Made by a program: the position numbers and the translations under genes. A DNA stretch of 64,000 nt. Origin: Synechococcus sp. M16CYN (GTDB lineage: Bacteria > Cyanobacteriota > Cyanobacteriia > PCC-6307 > Cyanobiaceae). Every line of letters begins with the position of its first letter. The first letter of the stretch is position 1. Under the pieces are notes generated by a model. The model did not search any database, was not told the origin of the DNA, and saw only the letters and a list, made by a program, of their open reading frames with translations. Location of the stretch: positions 1,240,001-1,304,000 of the forward strand of contig NZ_AP029048.1 in assembly GCF_040371545.1 (NCBI RefSeq), written 5' to 3'. Shown one piece after another: positions 9,244 to 18,034 of the stretch.

Positions 9244-10563
9244 GTGGATCCTTATAAGCCCTGTACTTTATCCGGCAGTGTTTGGTCGACATCATTCGGT
9301 GATGTACTCGAAACCGAGGCAAAGCGATTGATCTCCACGGCGGAGGACAGCCTTCCTGGAGATGACAATCGCCTTGATCTTTGCGCACTCCCGACTTATA
9401 CCCTGGACGATGCCGGCACGTGTGAAATAGACGACGCCCTATCGCTCGAGATCCAAGGTTGCGAAGCTTGGATCTGGATTCATATCGCCGATCCAGCACG
9501 CCTGATTTTAAGAGATAGCCCCTTGGATCAAGAGGCGCGACGTCGGGCTACCAGCCTGTATCTTGCCGATGGTGTTTTACCAATGTTTCCACTAGCCCTT
9601 GCGGCTGGTCCGTTGAGTCTTCGTGTGGGTCAGCAATCGGCCGCCTTAAGCGTTGCCATTCATTTAGATGACGACGGAGCCATTGCTAAAAGCTATATTA
9701 CAAGAAGCTGGGTTCGCCCTCGTTATGGACTCACTTATGCAGATGGCGATGATCTGATCGAATTCGCACCTCCCGGTGACGAAAGCTTGGCTGCATTATC
9801 AGAGCTCCTTCAAAAGCGAAGCCAATGGCGTCGTCAACAAGGAGCCCTGATGTTCGATCGCACAGAAGGTCGATTTCGTCGCAGTGATGGGGAGCTGTTA
9901 CTTCAGTTAGTTGAACCAACACCAGCACGACTAATGGTGAGCGAAGCTATGCTGTTAATGGGAACTGTTGTAGCCGAATTTGGACGTCGCGAGAATTTGG
10001 TTCTCCCTTTTCGTAGTCAACCACCAGCTGAGCTTCCTTCTCAAACTGAGCTTGATCAATTACCAAAAGGTCCCGCTCGCGATACTGCAATTAAACTTTG
10101 CCTCAGCCGTAGCGTGCAGAGAACCCAACCAATGGCTCACTTCAGCCTTGGACTTTCGGCCTATGTGCAAGCTACGTCACCCATTCGCCGCTACTTAGAC
10201 TTAACTGCTCATTACCAGATCATTGCCTGTCTTGAAGGCCACCCACCGACTTCAGAAAATGATCTGAGTGAATTGATTGATGATCTTGACTATCTGCTTC
10301 GCCAATCGATTCAGATCAGCCGTGAAGATCAGCACCACTGGCAACAGGTCTGGTTTGCACAACGTCAGGGAGAACATTGGAAAGCCGAATTTTTACGCTG
10401 GCTTCGTCCACATAAACGACTGGCTCTCGTTTATGTGGACGATTTGGCAATGGATCTTGTGGGCCAAGTGCCTCACGCTAAACCGAAACCTGGTGATCAT
10501 TTGGTACTTAGCGTCAACCTAGCGGAGCCTGAACGCAATGAGCTGCAGCTTCAACTCAATTGA
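9244..10563 (+). CDS. rnb: RNase II-family exoribonuclease (short form)
   Basis: A 439-residue RNB-domain protein. The catalytic signature is intact: TLDDAGTCEIDDALSLE with D55, E61, D63 and D64 in the positions of the metal-binding acids of RNase II, and TSPIRRYLDLTAH around 311-323, the RNA-binding arginine motif. It should degrade RNA 3' to 5' hydrolytically. It is shorter than E. coli RNase II (about 640 residues) because the N-terminal cold-shock domains are missing and no clear S1 domain is seen. The start is GTG at 9244. It ends 13 bp inside the 3' end of the convergent FAD oxidoreductase gene. A second, longer RNB-family protein at 30356 lacks these catalytic motifs, so this may be the working enzyme. 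Confidence 0.88.
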   Translation: MDPYKPCTLSGSVWSTSFGDVLETEAKRLISTAEDSLPGDDNRLDLCALPTYTLDDAGTCEIDDALSLEIQGCEAWIWIHIADPARLILRDSPLDQEARRRATSLYLADGVLPMFPLALAAGPLSLRVGQQSAALSVAIHLDDDGAIAKSYITRSWVRPRYGLTYADGDDLIEFAPPGDESLAALSELLQKRSQWRRQQGALMFDRTEGRFRRSDGELLLQLVEPTPARLMVSEAMLLMGTVVAEFGRRENLVLPFRSQPPAELPSQTELDQLPKGPARDTAIKLCLSRSVQRTQPMAHFSLGLSAYVQATSPIRRYLDLTAHYQIIACLEGHPPTSENDLSELIDDLDYLLRQSIQISREDQHHWQQVWFAQRQGEHWKAEFLRWLRPHKRLALVYVDDLAMDLVGQVPHAKPKPGDHLVLSVNLAEPERNELQLQLN

Positions 10564-12353
10564 TCAAGCACTCCGATCAACCTAAGCCAAGGTCCCCAAG
10601 GATTACGTACCACTCGTACGCGAACGATTTGGTTAGTCCAATCGCGGTTGGTGAGCCAGTAGTGCACCGCTGGTTCGAGCGTAATCACAGTCCAGCAGGC
10701 TTGCTTTGTGGTGAGTTCATAGTGCCCATCCTGAGTTGTTCTTAACGTCCCGTTCATTACTTCCTCCTTGGAATCACTTGGTGCTGAATTCAGGGTTGGC
10801 AATGTCAGTTCATCCGAACACGATCGGTTTAGCAGCCCCATCTCATCAATACGATCGGGATCATTCAGGGCATGTTCTTGAGCCTCACGCCAATGAGGAT
10901 GCCACGAGGGCCACTGCCAAAGCGGAAGTACGGCTGCAGGTGCTACCCTGTCTCTCAGTAGGTGAAACTGGAGTAGATCCACAGGAAGATCAAGAGGCTG
11001 ATAAGCAAAGCGAACAGACAACGCTGCTGCCATACCCGCTGCTTGGCCAATATTAATGATCAACGGTTGAAGTCTGGTCGCTCCGTTGGCTACATGGCTA
11101 ACGCTAACACCCTTATCTGCCATTAGGAGGTTGGTGACAGCTTCGGACACCAAAGCGTCGTAAGGAATGCAGAATGGCGTACCAGTCCAACGTCCACCCC
11201 ATAGGCAACTTTTAGTTGCAGGAAACCAATCCTCACCAGGGTAGTGATGATCATTGGCATACGTGCCGAAAGCGATACTGGTACAACGACCGTAGTCGTT
11301 GAGCGGCAACGGTCCCCGACGAGCGTTGCGCGTGATCGGCAAGATATCCCCTTCGGTTACGGTTGTGCGTCCAATCAGCCGACGACTTTCACGCCAATAA
11401 GGCATAAAAGCGAGACTAGATGTCCGACTCGGAAATGCAGTTCCAGGAGATAACCATCCATCGCTACACGTTTGAAGTGCCCTCAGGAAAGCTCTGCTGT
11501 GGTCCCGCATTTCAGAAGCCAAAGCTTCTCTATCCGTCAGATTGGAGCTAATAGCACGTTGTAGTCCGTGATGCCAGTCATTGCCATCCAAAGGCCAATT
11601 GAGCATCACTAGCCCTCCCGGCAACCGTCCATAAGTAATTGTACGTTTCAAACCAAAGCGTGTTAGACTATTGTTGAATAGCCCTAGCGGAGGGACAGCA
11701 TCTTGGGGTGGCCCCAAAGCTGTATTTAGTTGACCCATCACCACCCAAGTCGGTGACTGAATAGGTTGTTGCTCAAAAAATAAATCATTCTTCAATCGGT
11801 GTTGGGGAGGTGCACTTGGTTCATTCCAGCGCTCTTGAGGTTCCCAACCCCAACGGTAGGGAATCTGTGTATGTGCAAGCAGGTCTCCCAGATCGCTACC
11901 GTCGATGAATACATTTGCTTCATAGGAGTTGACCTCGAACTGTTGTGTAGAACTTCGGCGGCGAATGTTTAGCCTTTGAATCTGCCCGTCCAGGCAAACA
12001 AGGTTGACCAGCTCACAGTTGTCATACCATTGCAATAGGGGCTCTGCTTTTACCCAACGCTGAAAGATCTGCTCAGCAAGCTGCGGTCGGTAACCAAAAC
12101 AACTAGCCCAGTTGTGATCTAAACCAGATGGCTCGCACCGTTGAAGTTCACGCAGGAATGCTCCCCAAAGACCGGTCTGCCAACAGCTGAGCTCATGACC
12201 GTCTGGTGCGCACACCCCCGCAGCACTAACCATGCCTCCTAACCAAAGACCTGGCGTGAAAAGAATGGTATGGGAACCGCTCCTTGCCGCTTGCAAAGCG
12301 GCAGCAACACCTCCGGTGCCGCCACCCCAAACTAAAACCTCACTGCGGATCAT
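10551..12353 (-). CDS. FAD-dependent oxidoreductase
   Basis: A 600-residue flavoprotein. The N-terminus forms a Rossmann dinucleotide fold (EVLVWGGGTGGVAAALQAA, GxGxxG-type at about 10-15), followed by GLWLGGMVSAAGVCAPDG, typical of the FAD-dependent oxidoreductase family that includes xanthan-lyase-associated and glucose-inhibited-like members. VFIDGSDLGDLLA near 130 and GQAAGMAAALSVR near 455 are the further FAD-contacting segments of this family. No signal peptide is evident. The substrate is unknown. It is convergent with rnb, overlapping it by 13 bp, and divergent from metG with 124 bp between the start codons. Confidence 0.8.
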   Translation of the reverse strand: MIRSEVLVWGGGTGGVAAALQAARSGSHTILFTPGLWLGGMVSAAGVCAPDGHELSCWQTGLWGAFLRELQRCEPSGLDHNWASCFGYRPQLAEQIFQRWVKAEPLLQWYDNCELVNLVCLDGQIQRLNIRRRSSTQQFEVNSYEANVFIDGSDLGDLLAHTQIPYRWGWEPQERWNEPSAPPQHRLKNDLFFEQQPIQSPTWVVMGQLNTALGPPQDAVPPLGLFNNSLTRFGLKRTITYGRLPGGLVMLNWPLDGNDWHHGLQRAISSNLTDREALASEMRDHSRAFLRALQTCSDGWLSPGTAFPSRTSSLAFMPYWRESRRLIGRTTVTEGDILPITRNARRGPLPLNDYGRCTSIAFGTYANDHHYPGEDWFPATKSCLWGGRWTGTPFCIPYDALVSEAVTNLLMADKGVSVSHVANGATRLQPLIINIGQAAGMAAALSVRFAYQPLDLPVDLLQFHLLRDRVAPAAVLPLWQWPSWHPHWREAQEHALNDPDRIDEMGLLNRSCSDELTLPTLNSAPSDSKEEVMNGTLRTTQDGHYELTTKQACWTVITLEPAVHYWLTNRDWTNQIVRVRVVRNPWGPWLRLIGVLDQLS

Positions 12354-12477
12354 GTGCTCGAACTTGGCGAAAGAGAAGCTGCCTGCAAGAGAAAGGAGCT
12401 CAGGACGGGATGTAAGAGAAAATTGTGGTAGTTAAAATTTGGCGTTGCTGCAACGCAGCGGGGTTATTCTCCTCACA

Positions 12478-14022
12478 ATGCCTTACACACTTACAACTCC
12501 GCTTTATTACGTCAATGATCAACCTCACCTCGGCAGCGTTTACACGACCCTAGCCTGCGATGCCTTAGCTCGATTTCAGCGACTAGATCAGTTGGAGGTA
12601 GTGTTCATCACTGGTGTCGATGAGCACGGTCAAAAAATTCAACGCATGGCTGACCAAAAAGGCATGAGCCCCCAGTCTTATTGCGACACAATCAGTCAGC
12701 GATACCGAGACCTTTGGTCTCGATGGAGCATCAGCCAAGATCGTTTTGTACGCACAACAAATCCGCATCATTCTGAGTTAGTCGAGCAGTTTTTCGATCG
12801 GGTCCAAGCGTCAGGCGACATCATTAGCGGACGGCAAATCGGTTGGTATTGCGTGGGCTGCGAAGAGTACAAAGACAATACAGACCATGCAGTTGCCCCC
12901 AGTTGCCCTATTCATCAAAAAGCTCTGGAGTGGCGTGATGAGGAAAATCTCTTTTTCCGCCTCTCCCGATATCAAAATGAAATTGAACAACTAGTCGCTC
13001 AGGATGACTTCATTACACCGGCAAATCGTCGTCAGGAAGTTCGCAATTTTGTAGCCCGTGGATTGCGTGATTTTTCAATTTCTCGCGTAAATCTGTCATG
13101 GGGTTTGCCAGTTCCAGGACATCCAGGACACGTATTTTACGTTTGGTTTGATGCCCTTCTTGGTTATCTCACAGCACTTCTTGATGATGGTGGCTCAATC
13201 AATCTTAACCGTCTTAAAGAATGTGGATGGCCAGCATCAATTCATATTATTGGTAAGGATATTATTCGATTTCATGCAATATTTTGGCCTGCCATGTTGC
13301 TGTCCGCTGGCCTTCCCATTCCACAACGCATTTTCGGTCATGGATTTTTAACTCGTGAAGGTCAAAAAATGGGTAAATCGCTAGGCAACATTCTTGATCC
13401 CGGGCTTTTACTCAACCAATATGGAGCTGATGCTGTGCGTTGGTATCTATTACGCGATATTCAGTTTGGCGACGATGGTGATTTTCAACAGCAACGCTTT
13501 ACTTGTTTAGTTAATAACGATCTTGCTAACACAATCGGCAATCTCTTGAATCGCACTTCTTCCATGGCGCGGAAATGGTTTAATGATTCTGTACCACCAA
13601 ACGGTATCGGGATTCAGGTGGATCATGATCTTGCTGTAAAAGCTCAAACCGCTATTGATACAGTTTTTCGTTCTTTACCTGAATTGGAGTTTAAATCTGC
13701 TGCTGAAGCTATTTTACGACTCGCGATCGCAGCAAATAGTCATCTCAATAACACTGCTCCGTGGAACCGTATTAAACAGCCTAATCAAATAGATGGCGTT
13801 GCTGAGGATTTGTATGTTGTTCTCGAATCCACACGAATTGTTGGTTTGCTTCTCGCTCCTTTAGTACCCGATTTAAGTGAAAGGATTTTAAATCAACTTG
13901 CCTGTAAACTTGATTCAAAGAATTGGAAGGATCAATTGCGATGGGGCGGATTGATTACTGGTACCAAACTACCAAAACCAGTACCGGTTATGCAACGTCT
14001 GGAGATAATGAAAGATCATTAA
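12478..14022 (+). CDS. metG: Methionyl-tRNA synthetase
   Basis: MetRS of 514 residues from the ATG at 12478, which matches the family start MPYTLTTPLYYVNDQPHLG; an upstream TTG in the same frame (12439) would only add 13 unrelated residues. The class I HIGH-type motif is PHLG near residue 15, the zinc/linker insert shows CVGC and SCPIH (about 124-145), and the KMSKS motif is KMGKS near 297-301. It lacks the C-terminal EMAP-like dimerisation domain found in longer MetRS, as in many cyanobacteria. lptC follows 3 bp downstream, so the two are probably co-transcribed. Confidence 0.96.
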   Translation: MPYTLTTPLYYVNDQPHLGSVYTTLACDALARFQRLDQLEVVFITGVDEHGQKIQRMADQKGMSPQSYCDTISQRYRDLWSRWSISQDRFVRTTNPHHSELVEQFFDRVQASGDIISGRQIGWYCVGCEEYKDNTDHAVAPSCPIHQKALEWRDEENLFFRLSRYQNEIEQLVAQDDFITPANRRQEVRNFVARGLRDFSISRVNLSWGLPVPGHPGHVFYVWFDALLGYLTALLDDGGSINLNRLKECGWPASIHIIGKDIIRFHAIFWPAMLLSAGLPIPQRIFGHGFLTREGQKMGKSLGNILDPGLLLNQYGADAVRWYLLRDIQFGDDGDFQQQRFTCLVNNDLANTIGNLLNRTSSMARKWFNDSVPPNGIGIQVDHDLAVKAQTAIDTVFRSLPELEFKSAAEAILRLAIAANSHLNNTAPWNRIKQPNQIDGVAEDLYVVLESTRIVGLLLAPLVPDLSERILNQLACKLDSKNWKDQLRWGGLITGTKLPKPVPVMQRLEIMKDH

Positions 14023-14025
14023 TTC

Positions 14026-15201
14026 ATGGTCTATTGTCAGTCGAATTTAAAATCTATTTTAGCTTTAATCGCTGCTAGCTTTTTGATTTCTGCTTGTGGT
14101 CAGCACCAATCTAAGCAACTAACAAGTCGAAATGCCACGCATTTCACATTACGTAAGTTTGATTTAAATCAGCGCCAGTCTAATGGTTTAAAGGATTGGG
14201 ATCTATCGAGTCCTGAAGCTCGCTACAATAGCGTCGCCGGGACAGTTAGAGCACGTTTGCCGGAAGGAGTGCTTTACCAAAGTGGTAGCCCCGCATTCAG
14301 CCTTGGGGCTGACTTTACCACGGTGGTGGACAATGGCAAGTTGATAGTACTTGAGGGATCGGTCAGGCTCAAGCGCTTAGGTAGTAGCTCTTTACTCATT
14401 AAAGGCGACAGGCTGATCTGGCGTCCAGCAGATTCAACAATGGTGATCAACCAACGACCAGAGGCTGTCGACCGCGATTTGAAGCTTGTTGCTGACTCCC
14501 TGACATTTTATTTAGACCGTAACCAGCTCATTTTCAATGGCCACACACAGTTATCCCGATGGGAGAATAGCCGCGAGCCCACTGCTCAACCAGATGTGAT
14601 AATCACTGCTAGGGATGGAAGATGGAACCTTAAAAGTGGCACGCTCTCTGCGGCTGGTCCGATTCGCGCCGACTACCTAAGCGGCCGACGACTAATCGCA
14701 TCGTCGATCCAAGGCAACATAAAGTTGGGCATTCTCGATCTGAGATCTCCTGTTCGGTTCAAACTGGAGAGTGGAAAGGGGGCCGTCAATGGTGGGAGAA
14801 CCCGTTGGGATTTAACTAAAAGCAAACTCATATCTAAGGCGCCGGTAGCAGCCTATATAAGCGACGGAGAGTTACGCGGCGATGGGTTTGTAATAGACAT
14901 CCTTAGGGATACTCTGATTATTCCCAGAGGTTGCCGAACCACACAGCCCAACAAATCATTGCGTGCTCAACGTTGTACCTGGAATTGGAAAAATAGTATT
15001 CTGGTAGCGGAGGGTGATATTAATCCAAAACATAGCGATAGCGGTCAATCCTTAAAAGCAAAGCAAATAGAAAGCGGTGTAGCACTAGACAGGTATATTC
15101 GCTCTGCTCCATTGGAGCAAAGAGTGCAAACTCACATCAGATTACGAAGTGGGGACAGTCAGGATTCGACAATAGGGAATCGCTCTCCAATGAAGTTCTA
15201 A
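14026..15201 (+). CDS. lptC: LPS export component LptC-like lipoprotein
   Basis: A 391-residue protein with a lipoprotein signal: a hydrophobic stretch (8-23) ending in a lipobox I-S-A-C with lipidation at C24. The rest is beta-rich repeated sequence with the LptC/OstA pattern, for example ARLPEGVLYQSGSPAFSLGA and GDRLIWRPADSTMVINQRPE. LptC bridges the inner-membrane LptBFG ATPase to periplasmic LptA in lipopolysaccharide transport. The long double-domain form is usual in cyanobacteria. It begins 3 bp after metG, and its last 65 bp overlap the 3' end of the convergent gene at 15137. Confidence 0.8.
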   Translation: MVYCQSNLKSILALIAASFLISACGQHQSKQLTSRNATHFTLRKFDLNQRQSNGLKDWDLSSPEARYNSVAGTVRARLPEGVLYQSGSPAFSLGADFTTVVDNGKLIVLEGSVRLKRLGSSSLLIKGDRLIWRPADSTMVINQRPEAVDRDLKLVADSLTFYLDRNQLIFNGHTQLSRWENSREPTAQPDVIITARDGRWNLKSGTLSAAGPIRADYLSGRRLIASSIQGNIKLGILDLRSPVRFKLESGKGAVNGGRTRWDLTKSKLISKAPVAAYISDGELRGDGFVIDILRDTLIIPRGCRTTQPNKSLRAQRCTWNWKNSILVAEGDINPKHSDSGQSLKAKQIESGVALDRYIRSAPLEQRVQTHIRLRSGDSQDSTIGNRSPMKF

Positions 15202-15796
15202 GCCGTTGAACCCAACCTTGTAACCAGCGTTCATCAGATTGACTAAAGCATCGCTTCGACCATCCTCCAAGAACAACTATTCCTTCGTGGCTAAGAGGAC
15301 AAACTAGGACAGCAGGAAGGTTATTTAGTACCGGATCGAATTCTGTGCGCCCGGGGAATAACGCTGTATTAACAAGCGAGATGATTTTTTGGCTTTCCAT
15401 TACACGGTTGCTAATCGCTGCTGGGATGAATGCATCGTGGCGAATTAAACCGCGACGTAGCAACACATCGCCTCGCCAGTAGACCATAACCGTTGCCGCA
15501 GGGGTTGCGGTAAGTAGCATGTGGCTTCCCCAGCCAAGCTCTTCACGGAGAACTGGCGACAATCGCCTGTCCAAAATGAAGCCATGTTCTCCCGTAAGAT
15601 CTTCTCGTTCAGTTGATCGGGGATTTGCCCTAGTCCAAAGAGTTGCAACGAGCATTAGACCAACTGATGCAAGCCCTGCAAGAACTTCTGCCCTTTGAAA
15701 TTCAGGAGTGACGACGTCAGTCAGAGAAGCATTGATCACGGTAAGAGTGAGGATAAGCAGTCCACAGAACAAAACAACACGGGCCGGTGTGAGCAT
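15137..15796 (-). CDS. Cofactor assembly of complex C subunit B (CCB2/CCB4-like)
   Basis: A 219-residue membrane protein. Two hydrophobic segments sit at the N-terminus (about 7-24 and 38-55), followed by a soluble domain ending in LGGWSKRCFSQSDERWLQGW near 175-194, a pattern I associate with the cyanobacterial/plastid CCB2-CCB4 family. In plants these proteins attach haem c(i) to cytochrome b6 of the b6f complex. The assignment rests on memory of the family architecture rather than on catalytic residues. The gene is convergent with lptC, with a 65 bp coding overlap, and divergent from the TerB-like gene, 41 bp between starts. Confidence 0.65.
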   Translation of the reverse strand: MLTPARVVLFCGLLILTLTVINASLTDVVTPEFQRAEVLAGLASVGLMLVATLWTRANPRSTEREDLTGEHGFILDRRLSPVLREELGWGSHMLLTATPAATVMVYWRGDVLLRRGLIRHDAFIPAAISNRVMESQKIISLVNTALFPGRTEFDPVLNNLPAVLVCPLSHEGIVVLGGWSKRCFSQSDERWLQGWVQRLRTSLESDSLLSNPDCPHFVI

Positions 15797-15837
15797 CGGT
15801 TCGTAACACTGTCAGAACGCCAATATCCTGCTCAAAT

Positions 15838-16266
15838 ATGGGCACTCGCGTTGAGCAAATGGACAATGCAGAGGCTTTTGCGGCGATTGCCTTGGCTGCT
15901 GTGGCCTGCGACGATGTTTTGGGCCGCGATGAAGCCCATGCACTTCGTTTGCAGTTGGAGTACCGATCTCTCTATCGCAACAACTCAGAAGCAGCGATGG
16001 GAGATCTATTTGATCGCCTTTTAGGATTGCTGCGAGACCAAGGAGTGATGGGCTTGATCGATTCGGCTCTGCCAGTTCTCAACCAACGTCAACAACAATC
16101 GGCACTAGCTGTCGCTGCCCAACTTGTGCATACCGACAGGAAGGTCACGGTAGAAGAAGAAGAATTTCTCAAGCAACTTGCTATTAAGGTTGACTTACCA
16201 GACAGCGAAGCAAACATGATTGTTCAAGCTATTGAGGCCCTGAATCGAGACATGCTCGACAGCTAA
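15838..16266 (+). CDS. TerB-like domain protein
   Basis: A 142-residue all-helical, acidic protein. The C-terminal half, ALAVAAQLVHTDRKVTVEEE followed by EFLKQLAIKVDLPDSE, is the EF-hand-like acidic loop and helix of TerB/TerB-like domains; the N-terminal half is a degenerate repeat (LAAVACDDVLGRDEAHAL). TerB proteins were named for tellurite resistance but in cyanobacteria have no fixed role; metal- or membrane-stress functions have been suggested. An alternative start at M8 is possible. psb32 follows 31 bp downstream, so the two may be one operon. Confidence 0.7.
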   Translation: MGTRVEQMDNAEAFAAIALAAVACDDVLGRDEAHALRLQLEYRSLYRNNSEAAMGDLFDRLLGLLRDQGVMGLIDSALPVLNQRQQQSALAVAAQLVHTDRKVTVEEEEFLKQLAIKVDLPDSEANMIVQAIEALNRDMLDS

Positions 16267-16297
16267 CGGCAGACTGAACAAAGATCTGCTTAAGGCG

Positions 16298-16969
16298 ATG
16301 CAACCGTTTCTCTACCGTTTTTTTGCCACGCTTCTGGCATTCAGCTTTTACGTTTTCGCTTTTGTTCCAGTCGGATTAGCAATTTCTCCATCTGAATTGG
16401 GCGCTTCTCCACCTGAGGCACTAGTCCTTGATGAAGCCAATGTCTTCAGTCGCGCTAGTCGAAACGAAGTAGAAGCCAAGCTGAGGAGCCTAGAAGATCA
16501 GCGCGTTAAGGCTCGTTTGCTCACACTTCGACGTCTTGATTACGGGTACAGCCTGAAGAGTTTTGGAGAGGAGCTGTTAGCGTCTTGGTCTGAGTCCTCA
16601 GAAACCCCCCTTCTACTAATTCTGATCGAAACACAAAATAAGCGAGCCGCCCTGATTGCTGACTCAGCCCTTCAAGCTCAACTCCCGGAGACGCTGCTCA
16701 CAAGTACCGCCCAAACGACGATGACACTTCCTCTGCGGGACGGTGATCGCTATCGCCAGTCTTCTATTGATGGTCTAACAAGATTGTCAATAGTTTTGGC
16801 GGGCGGTGAGGATCCTGGTCCTCCAACAGTTATTGAGAGAGTGGCCCTCCCCACTAATATCCCCACCAAGATAGAAACTGAAGACAGCAATGCCACTACA
16901 TGGATTATTATCTTACTAGTAGCGGGGTCGATTATCCCTATGGCTACATGGTGGGTCTTTTCCCGTTAA
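16298..16969 (+). CDS. psb32: Psb32 / TLP18.3-type TPM-domain protein
   Basis: A 223-residue protein. An N-terminal signal segment (about 1-28) is followed by a TPM (DUF477) domain about 37-165, beginning at the conserved VLDEANVFSR with LLLILIETQNKRAALIADSA in the middle, and a C-terminal membrane anchor (about 199-219, ATTWIIILLVAGSIIPMATW). Psb32, the cyanobacterial counterpart of plant TLP18.3, is a lumenal/thylakoid protein that protects photosystem II and speeds its repair after photoinhibition. Other TPM proteins exist, so the psb32 symbol is by similarity of architecture. A long non-coding stretch follows. Confidence 0.72.
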   Translation: MQPFLYRFFATLLAFSFYVFAFVPVGLAISPSELGASPPEALVLDEANVFSRASRNEVEAKLRSLEDQRVKARLLTLRRLDYGYSLKSFGEELLASWSESSETPLLLILIETQNKRAALIADSALQAQLPETLLTSTAQTTMTLPLRDGDRYRQSSIDGLTRLSIVLAGGEDPGPPTVIERVALPTNIPTKIETEDSNATTWIIILLVAGSIIPMATWWVFSR

Positions 16970-17232
16970 ATGTTCTACTGCTTATAGATAGTCAAAGTTG
17001 AATCAACCTATTTAGTAATAGTTAGAGGTTTGATCTCAGCCATCGCATAATGAGTGATTTTAAATTAGATACAGGCAAAACTTATTCTTTGATCATTCAC
17101 TGGTAGCTATGCTCTTACGTTCGAAGGTACATACAAGCAAATATCCTCGAACAATCCCATACCACCCTTTAAAACTAGTTCAACTATCTCATTATTGATT
17201 CAACTAGATCGAGTAAGGTTACATTTACGCAT

Positions 17233-17448
17233 ATGGCGAGGCAAGGTAGTTTTAGTGAATCAAATCTGTTGTTAGTTAGTTATAAAAGAAGCCAGCTTTC
17301 TAACAGATTTGCTTCAATGGTTGACTATACACCAGAAGTTGTATCTAAACCATTTTATTTTTTGTCCTTTCAAGTAGATTCATTACTAGAAGGAACATAT
17401 ATTGTTGGTTTACGTCGCCGTGTCAGAATAACACATCAATCTTGCTAA
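17233..17448 (+). CDS. Small hypothetical protein upstream of a strong hairpin
   Basis: A 71-codon ATG-start frame with an AAGG about 14-17 bases before the start, which is a weak ribosome-binding site. The predicted protein is basic at the C-terminus (GLRRRVRITHQSC) and has no membrane segment or recognised domain. Its GC content is slightly higher than the flanks. What makes it worth listing is position: it ends 37 bp before a perfect 20-bp inverted repeat that could terminate its transcript. Without homologues I cannot say it is expressed. Confidence 0.3.
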   Translation: MARQGSFSESNLLLVSYKRSQLSNRFASMVDYTPEVVSKPFYFLSFQVDSLLEGTYIVGLRRRVRITHQSC

Positions 17449-17485
17449 GGATTTTTTGATTATTATCTGAGTATATTTTTTCATG

Positions 17486-17529
17486 TAATAAGTAGTAAGA
17501 CAAGTCTAAACTTGTCTTACTACTTATTA
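17486..17529 (+). terminator. Perfect 20-bp hairpin, candidate terminator
   Basis: The left arm 17486-17505 is the exact reverse complement of the right arm 17510-17529, with a four-base loop CTAA. The stem is AT-biased but contains AAGACAAGT/ACTTGTCTT. It is followed by ATTTTCATT, a short T-run, so Rho-independent termination on the plus strand is plausible; the palindrome could act on the minus strand too. Other possibilities are the base of a small RNA or a protein-binding palindrome. No sibling copy of the arms was noticed elsewhere in the window. Confidence 0.6.
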
Positions 17530-18034
17530 ATTTTCATTGAGATTATTATTTTCTCAAAATATTCGAGATTAAAACTGAAAGAATAAATTATAAAGATATT
17601 GCAAATTATAAGCAAAAATTTAAATCTGATGTTTTTTAATTTAGGTTAATCCTTAAAAATTAATAAACTTAAACAAAACTAACTCAAAGAACAAACTAGC
17701 CAAAAGAAAAAAGCTAATAAATATAACATTCAAATTATTCAAATATTTTTGATCTATCTATACTATTTATTGGTTTTCTCTTATTCTAAAAGTCGTAATA
17801 TATGGTTTACAGAAAGAACTCGAGATTATCCTATTTACCAATATATTTATAAATTTTGATAATTTTAAAAATTAAACAATTTTCTGAGTCGACATCAATA
17901 ATTATATAGATTATCGTACAGAATAAGATTTAATGATATTGTTATTATCACTTCCTAATAATTGGGCAACTATTTACTGAATTTGCTGTTATTTTAATCA
18001 TGTTTTATTATTTTCTATCACTGCACTTAAAGAA

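Larger units (their letters stand above)
16970..18034. other. Gene-poor region between psb32 and cobU
   Basis: About 1.07 kb of AT-rich DNA. It contains one uncertain 71-codon ORF (17233-17448) and a striking perfect hairpin (17486-17529), both listed separately. The remainder, 17530-18034, is A/T runs with stops in all frames; I see nothing else in it. Confidence 0.55.
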
